Assembly: GCA_964035545.1 (NCBI GenBank)
Contig: OZ037771.1
Location: 3,585,128 to 3,649,127 of the forward strand
DNA: 64,000 nt
Direction of reading: 5' to 3'
From: Bugula neritina
Taxonomy: Eukaryota; Bryozoa; Gymnolaemata; Cheilostomatida; Bugulidae
Part shown: piece after piece, positions 50,831 to 63,862 of the stretch
Layout of the letters: each line of letters opens with the position of its first letter
Numbering within the stretch: the first letter of the stretch is position 1
The notes under the pieces: generated by a model
Seen by the model: only the letters and a program-made list of their open reading frames with translations
What the model was told of the DNA's origin: nothing
Database searches by the model: none
Translations under genes and position numbers: made by a program

Positions 50831-51968
50831 CAGACATACAGATTTATGTTTATTGTTACTTATAACTGGCATACATACAACTTACTCTCACTCTTTAGTA
50901 CAATACAACGCAATATGATATAAAGCAATACAATACAGTGCAATATAATATTATAAAATATAACTATACAACACAGAGCAACTTAAAATATAATGCATTA
51001 CAATACAATACAGTGCAATGTAATATAATACTATACTATTCAACGCAGTGCAATACAAAATATAATACAATACAATACCTATAATACAATAATACACAAC
51101 ACGGTGCAAGACAATGAAACACATTACCATACAATACATGCAGTAATATAGTAATATTTTGGTATATATTATGGAGAACTTAATAAAAAGTCATTCTATT
51201 ACCAATATAAGTCACTTGATAACCTGTAATCTATTATAATACTAGCTGTAACAGTATGCCTATAGCTCTGTTGTGTGTGGCTTGAGATAATATCATATAT
51301 TAGCACCTACATTGTATCAATCAGCTAAACAGATACACTTTTAGTGACTGTGTATATGGCATTGCTATTAAATGCTCAGAGCTTCTTAAGTTTATAAAAA
51401 CAACCAATAGTTCAGTCCTTGAGCTGTTCTTTGATCAGTATTGCACCGTTCTCTATTTATTGATTTTTGATAAAATAGATCTTATGTTATTTTTCCATTG
51501 CTTGAAGTTGAACAAAGGTGCAGTGTTTGTTCATGTATGCGTTGGTTTCACATGACAGTATGTATTTCTTGCATTAGCACGTAAATTTTATTTGAATAAA
51601 AAAGGCTAACAATATCATTATTTAAATAGTTTAGAAGGAACAGACCATATATCATAGTTGAAACTGTACTCAGTCTATAAAAATTGTAACAACAAGTTAA
51701 AGCTGTAAGCTTGTGTAGTTTATCAATTTATCTCTCAAAGTGAATAATATCTATATTTTACACAACACAGTTACCAGTAAAACACACCAATGAAACAAAC
51801 TACCATATCAGTTAACACCATCAACTATCTATTATCGTTTGCATTACAAAGGGCTGATGCAAAAAAGTTAGCCAATCAATTTGTAGTGCCAATCTAGTGA
51901 GCATGACCTGTGTGCATATGATCAGTCAGGTTACAGTCTACAGCTTGAGCAAAACCTTCAGTGAAAAC

Positions 51969-54900
51969 ATGAAGCTTTGCTCTGTGCTCACCATAGTGTT
52001 ATTCATGTGTAGTTGCCCAGGTGCACACGGCTTCACAGGTAAACTTTTTAAAGCATTTTCCCCGACTCCCTTGTAAATTCTATGAATGCTGTGATGACAG
52101 ATGGATTCAACCAAACGCTGCTAGTGAGTATTTAATTTAATTTACAATATTATTCTTTAAAAGTTTGACAATTATAATGCTAATTTTAGTTTGTAATTTA
52201 CAATTTTAAGATACCTAGTATCTACGAACTAAAAAAAAAAAAATATTATATAGGTATAACAAATTAACACAAATGGAAGATATAACAATGTTGAGCAAGG
52301 TCTCAGCAAAAAGACTTGTTTTATTAGGGAATTACTAAAGGTTGTTTTAATAAAGCTCTCACTGTTATTTAATTCTCATGTAAATCGAAAACATTAGAGT
52401 GCATACAATATTTACAAAAACAACTAGCTACAAGCTTACAACTTACATAGTTTAAATGGTATAATATTTATTAAAAAATTAACACATAGTATATAATACA
52501 TGCAAATAATTATAATATATTAAGCAGTAAAGTAACTAAGAAAATGTCATTTTTGAAAGTATAATGTTGAATTTAAGTAAAACACAAAATAATATGTGGC
52601 AGTACCTCTACTCTCTTGACAAGCTTGCTATGTTTTAGAATTGGTAATTTTTCTTTAAAATGTTATGCACTATGTGATTGAAACTAGTATGTGTCACACA
52701 GCTTAGGGTGCATACATTAAGTAACTAATTTTGGGGTATGTTAAAGCTGAAACTGTTACTGTCATATCAAAATAGCAAAAACACTATTTCGAAGACGTCT
52801 GCAGAAAGGTTTAAGGCTAGTTCACATCTATTCTGATATAAAAGCTTTAAAAAGCCATCGACAAACTGGACTTTGGCATGCATGCCGTTATGTAATGATC
52901 TATAATCAGAGTAAATAGTATTGGAGGAAAAGCACTCTTGACCAGTGCCTTAAGTTTTTAAGAGGTACACTTGGTAGGAAGAGTAGTCTTCTCTACTTAC
53001 CAGAAATCTCTATAAAATTAGTTGGTGAGCAATATAAATCAGGGTGGACTGGATCAGCTACCTGTTCGAGGCTCTTCAGGAGTATGCTTGTACAAACTTT
53101 GACAGTGACACTCAATGATGAAATGCCTCTGTATAGTTACTGCAAGCGCCTCTCTCAACCCTAGAGAATTTCTGAAAGCTGTTTTATAATATACAAAGTA
53201 GTAACTGTTTTGTGTTTGAACCCTGTAGAACAGATTGGAAAGACCAGCATGTGTTCATCAAATAGTGTATAGCTGTTTGGCTAGGTTTAAGGCAGCTCTT
53301 GGAAGCTCTCTATGATCCTGTCCAAAAATATATAACAATAAATATAAATTGTGAAAAACCTATGTATTCCAAGACAAAACCTGAGATTTAATTTACGTTT
53401 ATTTAATTTTTTTTCTTATAAACACTGACAATTGCTGTGAATATGATACTGCAAATGGTATTTCGAAGTTTACTGATTAATAACTCAAGTAGTCAACTTA
53501 ACTTTGTAATTAATTACAGGTGTGAAACAGAGGCTGGAAGCTAATCTATTTGGACAACATTTGGCTATAAATACAATAGTAAAATCTATAAATAGCCATT
53601 TCAAAGCTAATCAGAAAAAGGCTCTTGTGATGTCTTTTCAAGGTGGCACAGGCACCGGAAAGACTTTTGCAGCTCAAACTATTGTCAGAACCTTGTACAC
53701 AAAACAGAATCAGAGTAAATTTGTTCATTGGTTTAGTGCAACGATGCATTTTTCAAGAGATAACTTGAAAATGAAATATCAGGTTTGTGTGTTTTTATAA
53801 AACAATTATTATATAATGTAGGTATTCTGTTGTTGATGTAGTGGTTTACTTTGGTGGTGAAATTTGGTTTTTAATGAAAATCCATTATTCAGCATGAAAC
53901 TATTTAAAGAAATGTAGGTTTTTTAGGTAAAAATAATTAATTAAATTGAAAACCAATGACTGAAAAATTGATACTGAATTGTTTGCTTTACTGTTATTCT
54001 TAACATTTATAGCTACAAGTGAATTTCTTATCTTAAATTTAATACTCAAAATTTTACTTATTTTTAGGATCAAATCAGAGACTGGATTGAAGGGAATTTA
54101 ACACTGTGTCCAAATCAGTTATTCGTCTTTGATAACATTGAGAAAATGCCTGAAGGAGTTCTTGATGTTTTGAAGCCGTTTGTAGATTTCACAGAACCAG
54201 TGAAAGGTGTTGAGTACAGAAAGGCTATCTACATCCTGTTGGGGTGAGCTGCTGTAAAATAATTGCCTCCAATGGGAATTGAACCCAAGTTCTCTGGCTT
54301 TCAAGCAAGTGTGCTACCATTACACCACAAAGGCTATTGAGTAAACAGCTGCTTACTGACTTTTATTTACACTTTATTCAAATATACTTTAAGTATATTT
54401 AAATAGAGGCTGATTAAAAGCTAGTATTCGATCGTTTACTATTTGTTTAGAAAGGTCAACTTTTAAGATATAATCACCTTTGTTATAGCAAGTAAATGTC
54501 TGTTTATTCCACTTTTCGACTTTAAGGTATTATAAGTTTGCTTTTTAAGATTTGGAAATACACATTTTATGTTAAGTAGAAAGAAGTTAAAGTAGTCTCA
54601 TTGCTCTCATAGACTTGCCTATAGCACCATGGCTTGTAAAATTTTATGCCCCCACAAAGAATCAAACTACATTCCTTTAACTTGCAAGCCCTAGGGTGCT
54701 AACCGTTACACTATATAGAAACTAATCATAGCGGCTATAGGGAGTTAAAAACATGACAAATATAAAAAATGAGTAAAAATTCTCATTTTAGTAATTAAGT
54801 GACATGTATTTTATAAAGAAACATAAAAGATGTATTTAAAAAGTTTATGGAAAGTTTATATGTTTCTTTAATTATATCATGTGCAAAATTTAGAACTGAT

Positions 54901-55819
54901 CTCATACTATTACATGTATAATATAATCATTCTATAAAGCACAGTAAACTAATGAAATCTCGATGAAAAAATTCAATTAAAAAGTTCCAATAGCTTACAT
55001 GTATATTATTTTATGGTATCTATAATCATAAAGTTGATGTACAACAAATGAATGACGTCCTAGGCTGTATTTAATTAATCATTTTGTGTTATGCATGAAC
55101 AGCACAGCATATTGGATATAAAAAGTCAAATGATCGCACAAGAAACTGCCATGGGATCCTCATTATCTCATTTGATTATAGGGTATGCTAGTGTTTTCGT
55201 TTGCATTATATCAAGACACATATCTTTGTCAGTCTGTAAACTGTGTTATAGGACAAATAGATAGTATAATGTGGTAATACAAAGCATGAATATGTTTAGA
55301 AATGCCGGCAGCAGTTTTCTCTATAACAAAGCATTAGATCATTTCAACTCTGGAGGAAAACGGAGAGATATCAAATTGTCTGATACAGAAACCGAACTGT
55401 GGAAAATGGCTTACAATGAGCAAGGTTAGTTGTAGTCTAGAAATAGCTATAAGTGAGTAAATACATAATTAGTGGAGTAAGTTTTAACTAACATTGATTG
55501 TTATCGTTATAAAAAGATTCACACGGTACACTTTTGTTACTTAGGTAGTCTGAAAAACTCCAGTCTGATTACATCACATTTGATATCAGCACACATTCCA
55601 TTTCTACCTTTGGAGAGGGACCATGCTATAAGATGTATACGTGAGGCGATTTACTCAAGAGGTATTACATCTGAAAAAATAATTGGGGAGATAACTGAGC
55701 AAGTGATGAGTGAACTAACTTTCAAACCTTCTAAAGAGCAGCCAATTTATTCAGCTAGTGGATGTAAGCGAATATATGAGAAAGTTTATTTAGCTTTGAA
55801 AGATTTTGATATATATTAA
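51969..55819 (+). CDS. Torsin paralogue (copy 2), Walker B glutamate lost, frame break in exon 1
   Basis: Exons 51969-52123, 53520-53782, 54068-54243, 55300-55424 and 55545-55819. The last four have exactly the lengths and phases of copy 1. Walker A is GGTGTGKT. Walker B is LFVFDN: the catalytic glutamate is asparagine (AAC at 54134-54136), so ATP could bind but hydrolysis should be severely impaired. Sensor 1 (GNAGSS) and GCK are kept. In exon 1 the ATG opens a good signal peptide (MKLCSVLTIVLFMCS), but the torsin-type segment HFPRLPCKFYECC lies in the next frame, and the ATG frame meets a stop about 15 codons after the signal. A sequencing indel, a real frameshift, or an alternative upstream exon splicing at 52037 could explain it. 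The rest of the frame is clean, so this is not an obviously decayed pseudogene. Confidence 0.8.
54264..54334 (-). pseudogene. tRNA-like sequence in a torsin intron
   Basis: 71 bases on the minus strand. An acceptor stem with wobble pairs closes GCCTTTG...TGGAGGC. The D arm GTGTAATGGTAGCAC and T arm GGGTTCAATTCCC are good. The anticodon stem does not pair properly, so no anticodon is assigned and a functional tRNA is unlikely. Confidence 0.6.
54643..54717 (-). pseudogene. tRNA-Ala-like remnant in the same intron
   Basis: The minus strand has an A-box-like TAGTGTAACGGTTAGCACC, a loop CTTGCAA consistent with a UGC anticodon, a degraded B box TAGTTTGATTC and a GGGGGCA 3' end. The acceptor stem does not pair. 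Confidence 0.5.
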
Positions 55820-56933
55820 TTCCCTTAAACATTTGTATACTAGATATAATATAATATAGTATATTATAATATAATATATTATAATACAATACATTATAAT
55901 AATTATCTTGAAAGTTTGTATTGAATACTTTCTAGTTATAAAATATTTGTTTAATCAACATGAGATAGTTATAGCCAGACATAGTTCTGAATTGCAGTAG
56001 TTTTACTTTTTTTAAATTATATATTTTGAACGTTTATAGACAAAATGTTGTTGTCTCTTAAAGTAACTAACTAAATGATATTCATAAAATGGTTCTTTTA
56101 TATCTCTTTACCTAAAACTATTCTCAATAGTCTATTATCAATATATTTCTTTCAACCCAATTTCATGATAATATCATTATTAGTGATCGAGATTTACCAA
56201 AATTGAATGATTAGAATCATAGAATGAATGCTTTAACTCAGAACACACAAACAATTGTGTTTGCAGCTCATATAATTATTCCAAGCTACACATGGGGCAT
56301 GACATCTTCCATCAATATCCATGCACGTGTTCTTGAATTATTAAATTCTCTCATCTCATAAATCTCCCAGCCTAAACTACAGCAAGTGACTTTCAAAGCA
56401 CAAAGAATATTTTGTGACTGAAAAGTTTATTTATTGCATATTCCACAAAAAGAAAATAACATAACAGTTATTGTGGAAGTCTTACTAAAAGTTAAACATT
56501 GCCTACCAACACTTGCACATCTCATACAATCATATATTCTATTTTCTTCATTATCCAAAACTGAATTATTGGCAAATTATTTTTAAGCAATACTATAATT
56601 TCAGAACTAGCCATCATTCTGATATCAAATTAATTATAAATCTTTATTTGCTAGATAACACACATTACCAACTTGGGTCACTGAATTAACAAAACTTTAC
56701 TTCACTTCACAGAAGTTACAGACTTTTAAGCTCAACTATATTATTATAAGACAATTATGCAAATATCATAATCTTTAGTGTGTTTGATTAAACAGAAATA
56801 ACTGGAGATTTTGATAGTAACTGACTTTGACATGATGCAATAGATAAGATCTACTAATCAACATCACCTGAGAGCAATGTACAACAGTTAGTGCTGCTAC
56901 CCTATGCTAGGAGAGCCTCCCCTGTTTACTCAA

Positions 56934-57131
56934 CTAAGTGTAATCTTTAGCAACGTCATACGTTGGCAAACCATACTTCTCAAGTACAAGGTCTTCTAGT
57001 GATTTCAGCACTTCAGCAGCTTTGTCCTTCACCTTAGTAATATCAAGGTTAACATCAGGAACAAGGATGCAAGGCATACCCGCTGCTACTGCAGCCTCTA
57101 CACTGTTAGAAGCATCTTCGAATACCAGAAC
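56934..57131 (-). CDS. PUDP: Pseudouridine-5'-phosphatase-like HAD hydrolase, last exon
   Basis: A 66-codon minus-strand exon from an acceptor (TTTTAG, 57137-57132) to a TAG stop. VLVFEDASNSVEAAVAAGMP is the HAD motif IV region, with the paired acidic residues that bind Mg2+; ILVPDVNLD and the ending LEKYGLPTYD match the C-terminus of PUDP (HDHD1), which removes phosphate from pseudouridine 5'-monophosphate in the cytosol. The upstream exons, with the DxDx nucleophile motif, were not found between 57132 and 64000 and probably lie further right. Confidence 0.8.
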   Translation of the reverse strand, partial: VLVFEDASNSVEAAVAAGMPCILVPDVNLDITKVKDKAAEVLKSLEDLVLEKYGLPTYDVAKDYT

Positions 57132-60100
57132 CTAAAAGCAGTCATGTAATGCACTAACATTATAGCCATAGTAATGGTATACAGTTGTAAGTCATCAAAT
57201 ATGAATTCAAATTGAGAAAGCAAAATATGCTACAGTTACAACACACATGCATACATACTATGGATAATCAAGGAACCTTTTATTACAAATTTATTGATAT
57301 AAAAGGAATTAAAAGTATTTAAAATTAAAAATTAAAAGTGGCATTCAAAATATAGATAGAGCAACCATGGAACTTTCTATATGCATGCTTTACTTTCCAA
57401 GACTACTGGCTTTGGCTAAAACAGTTAAGCTACTATATATAACAATTTCCAGTAAGGCAGCTAAGCAGCTGGTAGATAACCAATTTATGGTGGCAAAAAT
57501 ATAAATATAGCAATTAGCTATTTATATTTATGTTTAACTTTAGACCTGGACTTTGACGGCAATCTGCACTCTCTATTTATTAATTCTGGACAGCACCCTA
57601 TTCTAAATAAAGACAATCTTTTAGGTTGACCTATAAATAGTTATAAGATATAGTTATATAACTCCGAATTCCAAACCTGACTAAAGCACCTTAAAAACTC
57701 ATTAGTCAAGCAGCTTTAATAGTTACTCCAGCCTTAAATGAAAGTAGTTCATTCAGGAATGACTTTAGGCGCAACGAGTCAAGCAATAAGTTATGAACAG
57801 TTATTAAGATGAAAATTTAAAAACTAACTAACTCTACAACTGAATAAAAGTTGATAAATCATAGTTTTTTTAGCTAGCATTGTTATATAGCATTATATTT
57901 GTGAGCCGTACATGAAAAGGTATCTATTGTATGTGATAATCATATGCTAACCTAATCGAAGTACTGTATATTTTGCCAAACACAGTTTTAAATGAATTTC
58001 CATTATTTTAGTTACATATAACATATACTGGTAAATTCCAAATATAATATTATTTGATGAAGAATCTTTCAAGAGATCCATTGATGTATTAAGACTGGTC
58101 TAATGATCAGAGAGTACTTTAATAAATGTTGGTATTATAAAGTTTCCAAACCAACCCTGTTATTGAACCCATTCAATGCTACATAGTTCCTAATAACAGT
58201 CCAGACATTATTTCTTTCAATTATTAGCAAATTTACGTGTGACTCATTTAACCTTTTAACTTTTAACGCTTTATTCTACAAGGCTGCATCATCATTTTAG
58301 TATTTTGGTTTTGACTTAAAAGTTATTAGCTGGCTTTGTTGCTTTTCATTGATTCAGATTTAATGTCTATAGTGATCTATAAACTACTGAGGTGCATTTT
58401 TAACAATGCTTATATAAATCTTGAAGTAATTTGGTCTAAAGGTAAAACTTTAACATGGGCGGTATTGTTTGTACATTTACTGGGCGTAATCGCTCAATTA
58501 ACCTGCGTATAGACATAATACATGTATCGTGATCTGGGAAGGGTTAAGACATAAATTCAAATAAGTAAATTTAAATAATGCCCTAGTAGAATCAGTTACT
58601 CAGCTATTTTAGATGCATGCAGTTTTTAATAGAAATTTTGGAATTTTATACGGTAAGATAATGAAATGGTAAAAAATATTTCCTTTCTATTGAAAACAGC
58701 TAAGCTGCTGTTGTATATCTTGACATCATTAAAATAAACTGTGACTTTATAAACAAGCCAATCATTAAAAATTACGTTTCAACTTTATCTAAAAAATTGC
58801 CAACAAATTGGAATAATTAGTCTATTAAATCAGTTTGACTCACTATTGGTGTGATTCACATAATGTGTGTATATCAAATTTTTTTGTAAAACCAACAGTT
58901 TTAAGCCAATTTTTAAAAAACTGTTTAGTTATAATTTATGTATAACCATCAAATAATATTAATAATATATTTTGGTTCAAGCTGCTGGCAAAATTCATGT
59001 ATCAACTTGGTAACATCTGTGTTTGCAATGTTAGAATGGGGTATATGGGGTATATGTGGTTATTTTGTTAGAGCATAAAATTTTTGCCTAAGTTTGATGC
59101 AAAATACTAAAGTTTCAAAACTTTAGGCATCTGATAATTTGCAATATTAAAGTTAAACATATTCTTAATTGGCAACATTTCTTCTAAACTTCTCCAAATA
59201 ACCAGTACATAACCATGAATTTGCACCATGCACTTATTCGATCTTGAAAATATGGTACAATCTGAAACTTGCTCATAGCTTTATAAGCGTTCGTGTATAC
59301 GGTGTATAATCTGTATACTGGCTATAAATTATAAGCTAGGTGTACAATGGGTATTTGAACAAAGAAATTATTTCAATGCACAGTGTACTAGTAAGAAGTT
59401 ACTTAGGCGCACAAATAAAGCAACTTTTGCATAAAAGGAATAGCTTTCACTGAAAGGATTACGTCCAACAAGCCATTGTTTCAGGCTATACAGAGCATTG
59501 TTGGCTTTTAGTGCAAGCTAATACACTTTCTAAAATAACTTGTGGTAGAAAGACTTTCGAAGTGCCCCTCCACAGGGCTTTATTTAAAGATCTGAAAAAC
59601 ATGGAGATTCGCCAAAAATGCAGGTTAGACCACTAAACATATATTTGGTATCACTTACAGATGTAATAAGTTATCAGAAGCAACTTAATAGAAAATTATA
59701 ATAATAATCATAATGAAGAATTATATATACTCAAGTTTATCTTATAACTAACACTATGATCAGTGAGACTATAGTTATAAGGTGAACTTTAATTTATCAT
59801 CCTAGTACTACTAGTACTACTATAAGAGATGTAACTTAAAGTTAGATCAGTAGAACTATAGATATATTTAATTTTATTGTCTCAGTAGCTTTTAATTTAA
59901 AGCTAGAGGTCTCGCATCTCCCATGTTGAATTTAATTTTAAACTTTTAAACTTTAGAGTTAATAATAACATTAAAAATAATAATTGTATTATAGATGATA
60001 AATTGCAAATATTTGTAAACTTATGTTTTAAATAAATGTAATGTCAAGTTATTGCTAATCTAATGTATATAATCCTACATTGATTTTTAAAAGCATGTTA

Positions 60101-60565
60101 TTTGCAAAATTTGTTTTTTAATCAGAGAAAAGTTCGTTTTAATTAGACCTTATACTTTATAGTCTATGTTAATATCAATATATATTATTTGTAAGTTCAC
60201 AAATTTTCCTTTTCAGATAATGCTTTTCACTATTTTGGTTATATTGATTACTCTAATATGGAAAAGCAATCTGACTCTGAAGTTGGAAAGAAAGATGCTA
60301 AGTAAACACTATAAATTGCTCCAAGTTGCTAATTCTATTTATTATGCAAGTATTTATATGACGTGGAATCAACGTAGCACAGATACAATGCACATGGTGA
60401 TGATTTTTATTTATTTCATGAATGTACGAGCATCTTGAATCTCTTTCATAATCAACTATATTTAAGTACAGAATCTTTTCAAAAGATTGTTGCATTTTTG
60501 TTCAATAAAACGTTTGTTGCAGTCTATTAAATGTGTATATTATTTGCAGGCAAACAAGTATGAAT
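57132..60565. other. Probable PUDP intron or intergenic DNA, no gene seen
   Basis: AT-rich. I looked on the minus strand for the GKPxPDIF and DMDG-type motifs of upstream PUDP exons and saw none. A less AT-rich patch at about 59400-59640 is unrecognised. Confidence 0.5.
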
Positions 60566-60569
60566 TTTT

Positions 60570-61190
60570 TCAGGTTATTATCACACCTGTGACTACTTGA
60601 AGCTAATAAAAAATATCTAGGCTCGGCATCAACTAGAACTGCATGGGCTGATAGATAGGATTTCAGCAATTTCCAAGTATAATTTGGCTAAGAAGGTAAT
60701 TTGTAATAGTACCAATTATGCACATACTGTAAATTTGTAAAACGCACAAGTTCCACCATGTTTGAATAAATGGTGAGCACAACTCCCAATGATATTATTC
60801 TTGTAATGTTGGTGAAGCTAGGTACAATGCTTAGATTGCTTGCAATCTATAAATAATTATTATGAATACAGTCTTTTAAATTTTAAAGGCAACTATTGAA
60901 AAATAGTACTTTGCCCTTTTTCTCATAAGTTATTGTAAAATAATTTTCAAGTTGATTGAAAATTTTACATGTTTAAATTAATCATCAAGGCACTTAATTA
61001 CTGTAATATTTGATTTTTCCATTAAATTACTTGTGCCATTATTAGTTCTTACCTATGCCCTTTTAGCCTGTGCCAGTTTCATTAGACAGAGTGCATGATT
61101 ACCTATTTTGAATTGAAGTTTCCTACCTCCTTCGCAACATTCATGTTGGTCATCATTACAGTAAAATTTACAATAAATTTAGGTTGCCTA
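60570..61190. repeat. Duplicated block, copy 1
   Basis: Resembles 62095-62650 in the same orientation, sharing ordered blocks: TCACACCTGTGA/TTACTTGA, then AGGCTC, then TTTCCA, then GGTGAGCACAACTC or GGTAAGCACAACTC, then CTTGTAATGTT. Confidence 0.65.
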
Positions 61191-62094
61191 CTTACTCTTT
61201 AAAATCGCCTCAAATAACTTTGTTATAGTCTTTGATTTAATTAAATGTTATGTATATACTAATTCATTGTTTGAACATATATACTAAAGGCAATTTTTCA
61301 TGCTTTTATCTAGATATACAGGTTGCACCTTTTTTTTGACAATGCAATTCTGTTTAATTGAACAAAAATCATCAAGTAATGGCATAGTGGTTAGTAGATC
61401 ATACATAAATTAAAAGTTTCGTACCCACTTTATAAAGCTTTATTGGATGAATAACTCCAAATTACTGCTAATTCTTTCTAGAATAATTCAGATTATACTT
61501 CATATTGTGTTTATTATAAAACAAGCAGTATGTACGTGTAGATTATATCCGTTCATGCATGTATGTCACGACACAGTGATTAACACATGCAATCAGTATA
61601 GTTGTGAACAAATTAATAGTTACTAGATAATTTTAGAGAAAAAAAGCTTGAATTTGGCGCAATTTATTTAACTCTGTGTGTATAATTGCTATTTATTTTT
61701 TAATTACTAAAATATTAAATTTGCGACTTGGAGCCAAAGTCACTGATAAAATTTAAAGAAGGTTAATTAAAATGACAGTATAACCTACATCAAATTAAAA
61801 TTATCTAACCATCCCAATAAATTTTATTCCTCAAATTATTCCAAGTTGCTGATTTTGCTCCAAGCAAGTAGTTTATATAATATAGAAATTTTATAGCTGG
61901 AATACTGTACACATGCATAATTAATGTTTTCATGGACATAGTTATGCATTTTGCACTTAGCTCTTTCAACCTATACAATTATAGCCTTTTCCAAAATATT
62001 CCTTTTGTGCCAGAAAATAGTTTGTTAAAACCTATTTTAATTATTAGTTTAATCTGTGCATATTTTATTATTTGTTGGCTAAAAATAATAATTT

Positions 62095-62650
62095 CCCTTA
62101 GGCCATTCTCACACCTGTGATTACTTGATAAGAAAATTACTCAGGCTCTGCATTAAGAAGAATCTATCTATACCTTGCTTTCATTGAATGTTAGGAGTTC
62201 AGCTATTTCCATGTACTTGGCTATTTAGGTAAATTTATGGTCATACCAATGAAGTTATCTGTAATTTACACACTGTATATGAGTGAATGCACAGGTGCCA
62301 CTATGTGAACTTATTGGTAGGTTGGTAAGCACAACTCTGATTTTTTGACGCTTGTAATGTTTGAAAGGAGTATTTAATACATCACCTCTTGCCTTATAAT
62401 AGTGACCAAACTTTTCAAAAAGTTTAAAGTTCTAGTTTATAAATAAAAATAAATAAGCTATGCACTAATAATGTTACATACAAAGTTAGGTCAAAATCTA
62501 CATTATATGAATAATTGTTTAAAAAGTGTAATATTTAGCCGTTTGAAGTAAGTTATTGAAATCAAACTGGAAGTTGCTTACCCATTTCCCCATTTTCTTG
62601 TTAGTCATTTTTATAGTAAAATGTACATGATTTAGAAGTTGCCCACCTAT
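62095..62650. repeat. Duplicated block, copy 2
   Basis: Diverged partner of 60570-61190. Both are followed by minisatellite-like TTGCCTAC or TTGCTTACCCATTT units, so the array and the block belong to one larger repeat. Confidence 0.65.
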
Positions 62651-63760
62651 TTTTACAAGTTTCCAATTATTATTCATCTTTATAGAACAGTATGTATAAA
62701 GTTGAGGTCGCCAACCTATGAGCGGACATTATTGTTTATAATCATTATAGCAAAATGTAGGTGAAGTTGTCTACCTATGTTCCAACTGTTTTGCTAGTCA
62801 TCTTTTTAGTAAAACTAGCATAAATTCAAGCTTGCACACCCAATTCCAAACACTATTGTTGTAGTCATTTTTATAGTTAAATGTACACAAAATTTATATT
62901 AAATTGAAGGTACCCACCAATCTCTGAACAATCTTTTTTTATATTTATAGTGAAATGTAAAATAAGTAAAAATACCCACCAATATCTGAACAGTCTTGTT
63001 TGCCATCTTGATAGTGAAATATACATAAAGTTAAAGTTGCTTACCCATATTAAAAACATTCTTGCTAGTCATGTTTATAGTGAATTGTACATTAAATTGA
63101 AGCTACCCACCAAAATCTGAACAATCTTGTTTGCCATCTTTATAGTGAAATATACATAAAATTGAAGTTGTCCACCCATTTCTGAACACCATTATTTGTC
63201 ATCTAAATAGTGAAATGCACATAAAGTTGAAGTTGCCTACCCATTTTCCAACTTTCTGTTAGTCACTTTAATAGTGAAATGTAAATAAACCTGAAGTTGC
63301 CCACCCATTTCCTAATTTTATTGCTTGCCATCTAAATAGTGAAAGGTACATAAACTTGAAGTTGCCCACCCATTTTTCAATGGTCTGTTAGTTATTTTCA
63401 TAGTGAAATGTACATGAAATTGAAGTTGCCTACCCATTTAAATTTTTTTGCTAGTTGTTTATAGTGAAATGTACATAAAATTGAAGTTTTCCACTCATTT
63501 TCCAACTTTCCTGTTAGTCATTTTTATAGTAAAATCTTAGTAAAATTGAAGTTGCCCACCCATTTTAAGAACTGTCTTGTTTTCGATCTTTATAGCAAAA
63601 CTTATATAAACTTGAAGTTGTCACCTCTTTCTGATCTCCCTTGTTTGTCATTTTATAGTGAAATGCACATAAAGTCAAAGTTGCTTACCCATTTAGGAAT
63701 ATATCAAATTTTTTGTCATCTTTATAGAAAAATATACAAGAACTTGAATTTGCCCATCCA
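62570..63760. repeat. Minisatellite of about 60-62 bp, roughly 20 diverged copies
   Basis: The consensus is near TTGAAGTTGCCCACCCATTT, then a variable stretch, then TGTTAGTCATTTTTATAGTG and AAATGTACATAAA. Units vary in sequence and slightly in length. Degenerate units also occur at about 61070-61190. No coding capacity or CRISPR-like architecture. Confidence 0.9.
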
Positions 63761-63862
63761 TTTTCACAACATATTCTTAAACACTACTTCATTTTACCAC
63801 AGTTTATATACATTTACATTGAATGTTTTTTGTTTCTAGTCAGTATTCTTGTTGCTTTGTAG

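Larger units (their letters stand above)
50820..56830. repeat. Torsin segmental duplication, copy 2
   Basis: Contains torsin gene 2 with longer introns than copy 1. Upstream similarity runs from about 50830, and downstream similarity to about 56800. Added intron sequence includes two tRNA-like insertions and an unrecognised stretch at about 52790-53340. Confidence 0.6.

Noticed and set aside
52790-53340. Possible retroelement or gene fragment in torsin copy 2 intron 1
   Set aside because: Less AT-rich and absent from copy 1, but no open frame or family motif recognised.
54264-54334. Functional tRNA gene
   Set aside because: The anticodon stem does not pair and the acceptor relies on several wobble pairs.
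62570-63760. Regular repeats with variable spacers, CRISPR-like at first sight
   Set aside because: Eukaryotic context, diverged repeats, no uniform spacer length, no cas genes: a minisatellite.
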